Part shown: positions 36,127-44,576 of the stretch, piece after piece
Numbering within the stretch: the stretch's first letter is position 1
Layout: each line of letters opens with the position of its first letter
DNA from: Coraliomargarita algicola
GTDB lineage: Bacteria; Verrucomicrobiota; Verrucomicrobiia; Opitutales; Coraliomargaritaceae
Assembly (NCBI RefSeq): GCF_033878955.1
Contig: NZ_CP138858.1
Location: 5,173,001-5,237,000 of the forward strand
DNA: 64,000 nucleotides
Direction of reading: 5' to 3'
Translations under genes and position numbers: made by a program
Notes under the pieces: generated by a model
The model's input: the letters and a program-made list of their open reading frames with translations, nothing else
Databases searched by the model: none
What the model was told of the DNA's origin: nothing

Positions 36127-37688
36127 TTTTAACTAAGCGAATGAATATAAAAATAAAGAAAGCAGTAATGGTAGGCTTTGCGACGGCCGTTCTTGGTCTC
36201 ACTACAAGTTTTGCCACGGATTCGAGACCCAATACTTTGTTCATCATCGCAGATGATGCTTCCTTTGAGCATTTCGGTGTAAATGGCTGCACTTGGGTCA
36301 ATACTCCAAATGTTGACCGAGTTGCTGAGCAGGGGATCAATTTTACCTCAGCTTACACTCCGAATCCCAAATGCGCTCCATCGCGCTCAGTCATCATCAC
36401 AGGTCGTAATCCCTGGCAACTTGAAGCGGCGGTCAATCATCGGCCTATTTTCCCCGAGAAATTCAAAACCTACGCAGAGGCGCTGGAGGAACATGGATAC
36501 GATGTCGGCGTCACCGGCAAGGGATGGGGACCCGGTGTGGCGCAGGGGCGCGATTTGCTTGGAAAAGAGTATCAAGCGCACGAAGTTCAGGAGCGTCCCG
36601 CAAAACAAATTTCGACCACGGACTATGCCAGGAATTTTGAACAGTTTTTAGACGACCGTGACGCTTCTAAGCCTTTTGCATTTTGGGTCGGTTGCAAAGA
36701 ACCACACCGCAAGTATGAATTTAAATCAGGCGTGAAAAACGGTAAAGCCTTAGACTCCATTCCGGAGGTGCCAAACTATTGGCCGGATACGGAAGCGGTG
36801 CGACACGATATGCTCGATTATGCTGTGGAGGTGGAGTATTTCGACCGCCAAGTTGGGCGTTGTATCGAGGCGCTCAAGCATGAAGGCTTACTTGAAAATA
36901 CCCTGGTGATTGTGACTTCGGATAATGGCATGCCATTCCCCCGTGTGAAGGGGCATCCGTATCATAATTCGGCGCACATGCCTTTTATGGCGATGTGGAA
37001 GAACGGCATCAAGGAACCTGGGCGTAGTTTTGATCAGTTCATTAGTTTTATAGATATTGCACCGACTTTTATGGAAATGGCTGGAATCAGTCAGGAACAA
37101 AGTGGGATGCAACCTTGGACTGGTCGCAGCTTGTTAGAGATCTTCAAGGGTGGCCGTGAGATGGCAAATATTCCACAACGTGACACGATCTTGATGGGGC
37201 GTGAGCGCAATGATGTCGGGCGTCCAAATGATTGGGGCTATCCCGTGCGAGCGATTCGGAAAGGGCAGCTTTTATATATTCACAATTTTAAGCCAACCCG
37301 CTGGCCGTGTGGTAATCCATCGACTGGATTTCTGGATACGGATGCGGGCCCGACGAAGAGTGCGATTATTGCGGCGGGAGAGAATTCAGAGTATTGGAAG
37401 CTGTCGCTCGGGAAGCGTGGCGCCGAGGAGTTGTATGATGTCTCTAAGGACCCTGAGTGTATGACGGATCTTTCTGGGAATCCAGAATATGTCCAGCAAA
37501 TGGCTGCACTGAAGCAAGAGCTATTTGCGCAATTAACTGAACAAGGGGATCTACGTATGACTGATGACGGAGATTGGTATGATGGTCCTGCGAATCCTTA
37601 TGCGAGTCGTGCTAAAAGGAATTTGTATAAAAAGGTGAACGAAGGGAAAAGTAAGGGGAAGCACGCTCACTTAGAGGATGGAATGTAG
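36123..37688 (+). CDS. S1 family sulfatase (GKGWGPG subgroup)
   Basis: 521 residues; ATG 36123 overlaps the previous stop as ATGA, and ATG 36141 would give a shorter signal peptide (KKAVMVGFATAVLGLTTSFA). Metal site IIADDASFEHFGVNGC, formylglycine motif C84-A-P-S-R88, VTGKGWGPGVAQGRD in place of GKWHLG, and VTSDNGMPFPRVKGHPYHNSAHMP identify a distinct S1 subgroup. The C-terminus is extended with a basic tail. It ends the plus-strand cluster; 79 bp later the minus-strand regulator gene ends. Confidence 0.92.
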   Translation: MILTKRMNIKIKKAVMVGFATAVLGLTTSFATDSRPNTLFIIADDASFEHFGVNGCTWVNTPNVDRVAEQGINFTSAYTPNPKCAPSRSVIITGRNPWQLEAAVNHRPIFPEKFKTYAEALEEHGYDVGVTGKGWGPGVAQGRDLLGKEYQAHEVQERPAKQISTTDYARNFEQFLDDRDASKPFAFWVGCKEPHRKYEFKSGVKNGKALDSIPEVPNYWPDTEAVRHDMLDYAVEVEYFDRQVGRCIEALKHEGLLENTLVIVTSDNGMPFPRVKGHPYHNSAHMPFMAMWKNGIKEPGRSFDQFISFIDIAPTFMEMAGISQEQSGMQPWTGRSLLEIFKGGREMANIPQRDTILMGRERNDVGRPNDWGYPVRAIRKGQLLYIHNFKPTRWPCGNPSTGFLDTDAGPTKSAIIAAGENSEYWKLSLGKRGAEELYDVSKDPECMTDLSGNPEYVQQMAALKQELFAQLTEQGDLRMTDDGDWYDGPANPYASRAKRNLYKKVNEGKSKGKHAHLEDGM

Positions 37689-37767
37689 TGAGTTTCGGGA
37701 GAGACATACACGAAATTGGATACTTCAGTTTCAAAACTTAAGCCTAAAATGTTGGAGATGAAATATA

Positions 37768-38427
37768 CTAGCCGGGGAGCAGGCCTCTCTTGTAGGCTTT
37801 GTTAATTGCAGCGGGTGCGTTCTGCACTTCGAGTTTCTCGTAAATGCGACGTAAGTGAGTGCCGACTGTGTTGTTGGTGATGTTGAGGCGAGCGGAAATT
37901 TCTTTTTGCACGAGTCCATCGCCTAGTAGTGTCAAGATTTCCAGCTCTCGTGAGGAAAGCGCCTTTGTATTGCCTAGATCCTTTGGGGATGATTTTAACT
38001 GCTTGAGTATATATTGAGCAACTGCAGGGTCAATCATGGCGCCGCCATTGTTGACACTGCGAATGCCGTCAAAGATCTCTTTGCGAGTAGCCCCCTTTAA
38101 AAGGTAGCCGCTCGCTCCTGCTGAAATGGCTGCCAATACATCGGCTTCTTGATTCGATTGGGTGAGGACGATTACTTTTGTTTTGGGGATGTATTTCTTG
38201 AACCACGGTAGGGCTTCGTTACCACTCATGCCAGGGAGATTGAGGTCGAGTAGCACGATCTCCGGTGCAGTGATTGAAGAAGCGCCCTCGACTTTTCTCA
38301 AGGCTTCTTCTGCGGTGCTATACTGGCTGATGAGCTCAATGTCTTCTTCCTTCTTGACCGCCATTGTGATGGTTGTCCTGTATTCAGGGCTATCTTCGAC
38401 GAGCATTAGTTTGATTTGTTTTAACAT
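37768..38427 (-). CDS. LuxR/NarL-family response regulator
   Basis: 219 residues. Receiver domain: LMLVEDSPEYR acidic pair, phospho-acceptor Asp61 in IVLLDLNLPGMSGNEALPW, IVLTQSNQE and SGYLLKGATRKE. DNA-binding domain: LSSRELEILTLLGDGLVQKEISARLNI with helix NTVGTHLRRIYEKLEVQNAPAAINKA. It is encoded 19 bp downstream of its probable kinase on the minus strand. It is similar in build to the regulator at 19614 and is the nearest candidate to bind the palindromic sites at 40497 and beyond, though that is a guess from position. Confidence 0.93.
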   Translation of the reverse strand: MLKQIKLMLVEDSPEYRTTITMAVKKEEDIELISQYSTAEEALRKVEGASSITAPEIVLLDLNLPGMSGNEALPWFKKYIPKTKVIVLTQSNQEADVLAAISAGASGYLLKGATRKEIFDGIRSVNNGGAMIDPAVAQYILKQLKSSPKDLGNTKALSSRELEILTLLGDGLVQKEISARLNITNNTVGTHLRRIYEKLEVQNAPAAINKAYKRGLLPG

Positions 38428-38446
38428 GATTTATGTGTGCGTTTGC

Positions 38447-40429
38447 TTATGCTCGTGACGACAGTAGTCGTGCGAGCCAGTTTCTACGTATTTTTAGTTT
38501 AAGTTGGATAGTCGTGCCCCCCTCGATCGGTGTCTCTAGTTTGATTTGACCTCGCATTAGACGTGCTCTGCGCTCTAGCGACGCAGGGATCTTTTGTATT
38601 CCTTGACCATTATCACAGACCGTTAGTAGGATTGTATTTGATTCTGCTATAATACGAGTGGTTAGTTGAGTGGCATTGGAATGACGGCAGATGTTGATGA
38701 GACATTCTTTGTAAAACAGAAAAAGGTCAATTTGGGTGCGTGGTCTCAGTTGTTTGGTCAACTCGCTCCCTTCGGCTGAAAAGTCGTGCTGGTAACTCAC
38801 GGTGATACGTTGTGCAGCGCGTTCCATATCTTCAATGAGCCCCAGGTAGAGTCCCTCTGCTTCGAGCATGTTGGTACAGTAGCGCACGGCTGTGCCGGTG
38901 CGTTGGCTGAGATCCCATATTTCTTTGTGGAGCGACTGTAGCTCTTCGGCGCTATCTGCGTCGTCGGCTAAATCACTGAGCATTCCCATTGAGTGGACGT
39001 TGGCTCCTAACTCGTCGTGTAGGTCGGCGGCCAGACGTTGTTTGATTTGTGCGACTTGTCTTTGGCGCATCAGCCGCTCAATTAGGATCGTCAACGCGAT
39101 ACCGACCGTGAGTATTGCTGCGAGCCATGTCAGTCGATTTAAATTGGCCTTTTGGCGGGCGTAGCGCTTTTCGAGTTCTGCTGTGATGAGTGGTAGTTCT
39201 GTTTCTAAGTTGTGTCTGCGTGCCAGTTGCTCCATCCAACTGCGTATAGACAGAATATGGCCATAAAAGTTTAGGCCATCGGTTAGCCTTGACAGGGGGC
39301 GTTGTTCTGATTCGACATAAAAATTACTCGATACTTGCTTGCCTAGTGCAATATTCCGCCCGTTTGATAGGAGTTCGATTTCTGCGAAACCGATGCGTGT
39401 CCCTTTATGCACTCCGTTGTTGAAAATATATGGTTTTAGTGCCGTTAGCCGAACGTAACGGCAGGCCGTTGCTGGGGTGTTCCAGCTCATTATCGGGCCG
39501 ATGTCGTAAATGGATTGATGCTCAGCTTCTAGGAGCGTTACGGCATCTGAATAGTCAGATTCCATGGCACCTTCGATTTTGAAATGATGAGGTATTCCAA
39601 AGTCTCCCAGGAAGCCTTGAGGCACAGTGTCGCTTTGATCGACGGCATGTAGATTGATTTGTGAAATGGTTTGAACTTCGCCAAGATCGATTGTGAACGA
39701 TGGCTGATCGGCGGCACCGACCGCATTAATAAATGCGATGCCCTTATCGCCTGTCGCAGCATCCATAAAATAGGGTGTGGCTCCATCGGTGAGGTATCGA
39801 GCGCTCCAAGGGCTGATTAAAGGACTGATTGGCTCTGAGGATGCCACTGGCCGTCTTAATGCCCAGTTGGTGTTGCCTTCAAATACAAAGATCTCTGAAA
39901 GCTGGAGCGCATATTTCCCGTCGATTACACGTTTGGGAACCCGACTTGCTTCAATTCGAATCCAGCTGGCGTTAAGGCCTTCAGTTGGCACGAGCACAGG
40001 CGCGATACGAGGGAGTAGTTGGTCAGATTCATTGAACGAAGCGATGAGAGTTTGTTTCTGTCTGTCGTCAGATGTTCCGGCCAGTATGCGAAATTCTGTG
40101 GGAAATCCGTCAGCAATATAGCCATCTTTGCTATCACGCACTAGTGTCGGGACGACTACAATGAGATCGATCGGAACCATTTTTCCTAGGTCGATCTCGA
40201 TCCACTTGGTATTGTCAAGAGCTAGATGGGGAGCGGATCGGTAGCCGTTCGAGCCGACTCCACTGCGTAAACTAAAAGTCGCGAGTTGAGCGAGCTCAGC
40301 CTTGATGACATCTCGACGGGCTTCCAACTGGCTCAGTGGCATCGCTTGGATTGCATCGTTTGCGCTTACTTCAGATGTAGTAAGGGCGGTCAGTAGGAGC
40401 AAGTAACTCGTGTAAATTTTGAGATTCAT
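38447..40429 (-). CDS. Sensor histidine kinase with discoidin-like periplasmic domains
   Basis: 660 residues. Signal peptide (YLLLLTALTTSEVSA), then about 390 periplasmic residues that look like two or three F5/8 type C domains (ALDNTKWIEIDLGKMVPIDLIVVVP, FTIDLGEVQTISQINLHAVDQSD, NIALGKQVSSNFY). These folds commonly bind sugars. A membrane helix (LTWLAAILTVGIALTILI) precedes HisKA_3 with DLHDELG (His471) and an HATPase with ECLINICRHS and CDNGQGI. The gene is the first of the kinase-regulator operon and is divergent from the PEP-CTERM-type gene at 40624, with a palindromic site between them. Confidence 0.9.
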   Translation of the reverse strand: MNLKIYTSYLLLLTALTTSEVSANDAIQAMPLSQLEARRDVIKAELAQLATFSLRSGVGSNGYRSAPHLALDNTKWIEIDLGKMVPIDLIVVVPTLVRDSKDGYIADGFPTEFRILAGTSDDRQKQTLIASFNESDQLLPRIAPVLVPTEGLNASWIRIEASRVPKRVIDGKYALQLSEIFVFEGNTNWALRRPVASSEPISPLISPWSARYLTDGATPYFMDAATGDKGIAFINAVGAADQPSFTIDLGEVQTISQINLHAVDQSDTVPQGFLGDFGIPHHFKIEGAMESDYSDAVTLLEAEHQSIYDIGPIMSWNTPATACRYVRLTALKPYIFNNGVHKGTRIGFAEIELLSNGRNIALGKQVSSNFYVESEQRPLSRLTDGLNFYGHILSIRSWMEQLARRHNLETELPLITAELEKRYARQKANLNRLTWLAAILTVGIALTILIERLMRQRQVAQIKQRLAADLHDELGANVHSMGMLSDLADDADSAEELQSLHKEIWDLSQRTGTAVRYCTNMLEAEGLYLGLIEDMERAAQRITVSYQHDFSAEGSELTKQLRPRTQIDLFLFYKECLINICRHSNATQLTTRIIAESNTILLTVCDNGQGIQKIPASLERRARLMRGQIKLETPIEGGTTIQLKLKIRRNWLARLLSSRA

Positions 40430-40496
40430 TTTTCGAGTGTGATAGATTTAGTGTGCATAGCCTTGGAGTCATGACACTCAAAAATAATCTGAAATT

Positions 40497-40546
40497 TGTC
40501 GCATGTTTATGTGACAGGCTAATGAGGGGAGGTGTGATAGTATGAT
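40497..40546 (+). promoter_or_regulatory. Palindromic operator site 1 plus -10-like box
   Basis: TGTCGCATG (40497-40505), TT, TATGTGACA (40508-40516) is an imperfect palindrome of the type repeated at 41482, 52943 and 61472. After GTGAC there are exactly 25 bases to TATGAT (40541-40546), preceded by GATAG. It lies 78 bp upstream of the PEP-CTERM-type gene (40624) and 68 bp from the divergent kinase gene, so it could control both. The box spacing would suit an activator near -45. Confidence 0.7.
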
Positions 40547-40623
40547 CGAGAATATCCGGTGACTTTAGTTTTTTAATGTCATTACGGAGTCAGTTATTAC
40601 CATAAATCAACTATCGATACCAT

Positions 40624-41370
40624 ATGAAGAAAAATACAGTTCTCCTTACTACCGCAGCGACATTCGTGCTAGCGCATGTCGCTCAAGCCGCAACTATTTT
40701 TACGACTCAGACGTCGGCTGATAACACTTTTGCAAACAGCAGTTTCTCGGTGAGCAATTCCGACTTGGTGAACGATGGGCAGTCGTCGCTGGCTAATGTC
40801 ATTAATACCGGTATCACTGCAGCTGGAATAATTGAAGTAAATGATGGTTCGGTGCCTGCGGCTACAAATACCACTGGCGATGCGAGTATCGTGCCTGGTG
40901 ATGTGCTGACTTTCAATTTTGATACCTCTGTCAATACTCTGGGGTATGATATTACTAGTATTGTTACTCTGGCTGGAGGGAATCAGCGTGCTGCACAGGG
41001 CTTTGACGTGATTGTTACTTTTATGAATGATTCTACGGCGACTGTAATCTCCGCTGATACGGCGGCAGGAGCGGTAGCAGGCACTTACCATGGTTTAACT
41101 GATGATTCAACTTATTTTAATAACTTTGATGAGAATGGTTACACGGTCGTAACGATTACTGAAGATACGAGTGGTATCGTCGCAAGTGGCGTGAAGGCGA
41201 TTACATTTACGAATTTCTCAGAAGCAAATCGAAATGGCAGCGGTGGAGCCGTGATTTACCGGGAGTTTGATGTTTTTGGAGTGGCTACTGCGATTCCCGA
41301 GTCAGGCACTTACGCTTTGCTTACAGGCCTGACTGGTTTGGTTAGTGTCATGGTTCGCCGTCGCCGTTAG
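40624..41370 (+). CDS. PEP-CTERM-type surface protein (PES variant)
   Basis: 248 residues. Signal peptide MKKNTVLLTTAATFVLAHVAQA, a Ser/Thr/Asn-rich beta body, and a C-terminal tail AIPESGTYALLTGLTGLVSVMVRRRR with helix and arginine cluster. The canonical PEP triplet reads PES, so the exosortase signal is slightly altered. Its N-terminal half (NDGQSSLANV, VPGDVLTFNF) is similar to the truncated protein at 53030 (NAGQSSLASV, QAGDSFTWRL). It follows palindromic site 1 and ends with a strong terminator at 41440. Confidence 0.8.
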   Translation: MKKNTVLLTTAATFVLAHVAQAATIFTTQTSADNTFANSSFSVSNSDLVNDGQSSLANVINTGITAAGIIEVNDGSVPAATNTTGDASIVPGDVLTFNFDTSVNTLGYDITSIVTLAGGNQRAAQGFDVIVTFMNDSTATVISADTAAGAVAGTYHGLTDDSTYFNNFDENGYTVVTITEDTSGIVASGVKAITFTNFSEANRNGSGGAVIYREFDVFGVATAIPESGTYALLTGLTGLVSVMVRRRR

Positions 41371-41439
41371 AATCGAGCAGATTAAATATTATAAATGTTC
41401 TTTTATTCGGGAAATCAATCGATCGGGGGTTGATTTGAA

Positions 41440-41477
41440 GCCCGAGACACTGAGTTAAGTGTCTCGGGCTTTTTTTA
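41440..41477 (+). terminator. Rho-independent terminator after PEP-CTERM-type gene
   Basis: GCCCGAGACACT (41440-41451) pairs perfectly with AGTGTCTCGGGC (41458-41469) around a 6-base loop and is followed by seven T. It starts 70 bp after the gene stop and immediately precedes palindromic site 2. Confidence 0.93.
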
Positions 41478-41481
41478 TATT

Positions 41482-41531
41482 TGTCGCACGATCATGTGAC
41501 GTACAGGCGGACGGAGAACTGATAGTATGGA
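41482..41531 (+). promoter_or_regulatory. Palindromic operator site 2 plus -10-like box
   Basis: TGTCGCACG (41482-41490), AT, CATGTGACG (41493-41501). Again 25 bases separate GTGAC from TATGGA (41526-41531), preceded by GATAG as in site 1. The start of the beta-helix gene is 62 bp further down. It lies directly after the terminator, so the downstream gene has its own promoter. Confidence 0.7.
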
Positions 41532-41592
41532 ATTCGTGCTTTAACGCGTTCGATGCGCTTGGATGAGCCAATCTGAAACTCTTACTAAATAC

Positions 41593-44489
41593 ATGATAAA
41601 TAAAAAGCTATTACTAGGCCTGTTGGTGGCTACGAACATTGCTCGTGCGGCAGATATCTATGTCAGCCCGACTGGGCGTGACACGAACTGGGGCAGCAGT
41701 CTGCGCCTGTGGCGACACTCGCACAGGCGCGAGATATCGTGCGTTCACATGCGGGCAAGGCTCCGGTGACAGTGCACGTGGCGGATGGAGTTTATTATTT
41801 ACCTGAAACGCTGGTCTTTACACCAGAGGATTCTGGCAGTGCAGCGAAGCCAGTTATCTATAAAGCGCTGAATGAAGGGGGGGCTGTCTTGAGTGGCGGT
41901 TCAATCTTAGACCTTAGCTGGACGGTTTATCGCGATGGTATTTATCAAGCTACGACGCCGCAGGGAGTGACGATTGATCAACTATTTATCAATGGTCGTA
42001 ATCAGCGCATGGCGCGCTACCCAAACTACGACGCGAGTCAGAAGGCGGTGGCCTATCAAGGCGCGTCTGCGGATGCTTTTTCCAAAGAGCGTGCGGCGGG
42101 ATGGGAGGATCCTACGGGAGGTTATATCCATGCAATGCACCGCGGACAGTGGGGCGGGTATCATTATCGCATCACTGGTAAAGATGCCGAAGGAGAAGTG
42201 ACCTATGAAGGTGGTTGGCAGAACAACCGTAAAATGGGGATGCACGATGAATTTCGCATGGTAGAGAATATCTTTGAGGAGCTCGATGCGGAAGGTGAGT
42301 GGTATCATAACGCCAAGACCAGCACGCTCTACTATATGCCCCCAGCAGACCTAGATCTTGGCAGCGCGACTGTTGAAATCGTGCGCCTGCGCCACCTCGT
42401 TGAATTTAAAGGCTCAGAGACTACTCCAGTAAAGCACATCACGCTCCAAGGTTTTGTGGTGCGTCATGCGGCTCGCACGTTCATGGATACTAAAGAGCAG
42501 CTGCTTCGCTCTGATTGGGCGATCTATCGAGGGGGGGCTTTTATGTTAACCGGAACTGAAGATATTAGCATTCTCGATAGCGAGTTTGACCAAGTCGGCG
42601 GCAACGCGATTTTCGTCAACAATTACAACCGCCGAACAATGGTGAAGGGCTGCCACATTCATGATACGGGAGCGAGTGGTGTTTGTTTCATTGGCGATCC
42701 AGATGCAGTGCGTAACCCGTTGTTTGAATACAGTGAGAAAAACGATCTCGCGACGATTGATCGCACACCTGGGCCGAAGACGAATAACTATCCATCGCTC
42801 GGTGTGGTTGAGGATTGCTTGATTCATGGTATCGGACGCACCGAGCGTCAACCTGCGGGTGTGGTGATCGACATGGCGATGGAGATCACCGTGCGGGATT
42901 GCTCTATCTACGATACGGCACGCGCGGGGATCAATATCGGCGACGGTGCCTGGGGTGGGCACTTAATCGAGCGCTGTGATGTGTTTGATACTGTATTGGA
43001 AACGCATGATCATGGTTCCTTTAACTCATGGGGGCGTGATCGTTACTGGCGTAGTGATCACTTAACTGCATCGCAAGAGGCCGTTGATCAGGATCCGAGT
43101 TTACCGTTTTTAGATGCGATGAAGACAACTGTCATCCGTGACAGCCGTTGGCGCTGTGAGCATGGTTGGGATATCGACTTGGATGATGGATCGAGCAACT
43201 ATGATATCTATAATAATCTAATGCTTAGCGGTGGTCTGAAGTTGCGTGAGGGCTTCAGGCGTCGGGCTTGGAATAACATCGTGATCAATAACGGTCTGAG
43301 CTCTCATGTTTGGTTTAATAACAGTAATGATATGGTAGAGTCGAATATCATGGCACGAGCAAATGCGCCATATATTCGTGGGGAGGTGACAGTCGATGGG
43401 CTCGTAGACCGTAATTTCTACTACCAATCGAATGAGGCCGCACTGCAAAAGAATCGTGAACAGCATAACTGGGATGTGAATTCGATCCTCGGTGATCCAC
43501 TCTTCGTTGATCCGGATAACGGTGACTTCTCGGTTAAAGAGGGATCACCTGCGTTTGCGGTTGGATTTAAGAATTTTCCGATGGATCAGTTCGGAGTTAA
43601 GAAACCGTCGCTTAAAGGGATCGCAAGAATTCCCTCGTTTCAGAAAAAGGCTCCTAAGCCGAGAGCTACTTCAAAGAAAGCGACTCCTGCGGTTGATACA
43701 GTGAAAACGTGGTTGGGCGCTGAATTGCGTTCGTTGAAAGGCGAAGAGTATTCAGCTTTTGGCACCCGCAAGGAGGACGGAGGCATCGCTCTACGAGTGC
43801 CATCTGGTTCGTTGGCTGCAAAGGCAGGTCTGCAGGACGGTGATTTGATTCAGGGATTGGATGGAAAAGCAGTGTCTAATGTCGGTGCCTTCTTTAAAGC
43901 ACTGTCCGAAACCAATGCAACAAGTCTAACACTCAAGGTCGTCCGTAATCAACAGCAGTTGGAATTAACGGTTAAGAGAAACTCAATTGTTCAAATCGAG
44001 ACTGCGTCTGGCACCAGCGGATTTGTGAAGTTGCCCATTCCAGCCGCATCAGGGAAATCCGTAACTGCCAACCCTAGAACATCAAATGATGGAATCGAGA
44101 CACTGGTCGATGGTCAGCTTGGTCAAGGTTATGGACCGGTTTTCGGAAATAGCGTGTAGGACGGTGCTTATAAGATGGACCTGGGGAGTGTGCAGTCGGT
44201 TGCTGCGATCACTAGCTGGTCTTTTCGAAAGGGGCATCGTGGCGCGCAGAAAGTCGCACTATATGGAAGCGCATCCGTAGTGGACCCAGGCTGGGATTTG
44301 TCTGCATACACGCCACTTGGTATGATCGATACGACTGATCTCAGTCAGGCGACCTATACCGCGGCCTCGTTACGTGCTCTTGATGGGCAGACGATCGGTC
44401 AATTCCGCTGGATTGTGTGGGCCGTTTCACCCGTGACTGCTGCAGGCGAGAACAGCGCGTTTCAAGAGCTAGCCGTCGAGCTTCGATAG
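41593..44489 (+). pseudogene. Beta-helix (GH141-like) enzyme with PDZ domain, broken by a frameshift and a stop
   Basis: Signal peptide MINKKLLLGLLVATNIARA and IYVSPTGRDTNWG lie in one frame; from GQQSAPVATLAQARDIV the protein runs in another for about 816 residues. Adding one G to the run at 41690-41693 rejoins them. The body is a right-handed parallel beta-helix of the type in GH141 (fucosidase/xylanase) enzymes, with VGFKNFPMDQFG at its end, a PDZ-like domain (SGSLAAKAGLQDGDLIQGLDGKAV), and a discoidin-like end. In that last domain an in-frame TAG (44157-44159) interrupts, and the same frame continues DGAYKMDLGSVQS to 44489. With two separate lesions it is probably inactive, unless they are errors. 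Confidence 0.75.
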
Positions 44490-44576
44490 ATCCACGCGGG
44501 GGAATTTTATGTAAAAACTAAACGCTTACCAGCAGCGTGCATTCTAGGAATATTTAAAAGCTTGGAGAAGCAAATT

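Noticed and set aside
40497..40516. Interpretation of the palindrome as a standard CRP/FNR site
   Set aside because: The half-sites are in the opposite order (TCACA-N6-TGTGA), so it does not fit the CRP consensus TGTGA-N6-TCACA.
44175..44489. Separate small gene of 104 codons after the beta-helix gene
   Set aside because: It is in the same frame as the preceding domain and continues the same fold after the TAG, with no signal peptide of its own.
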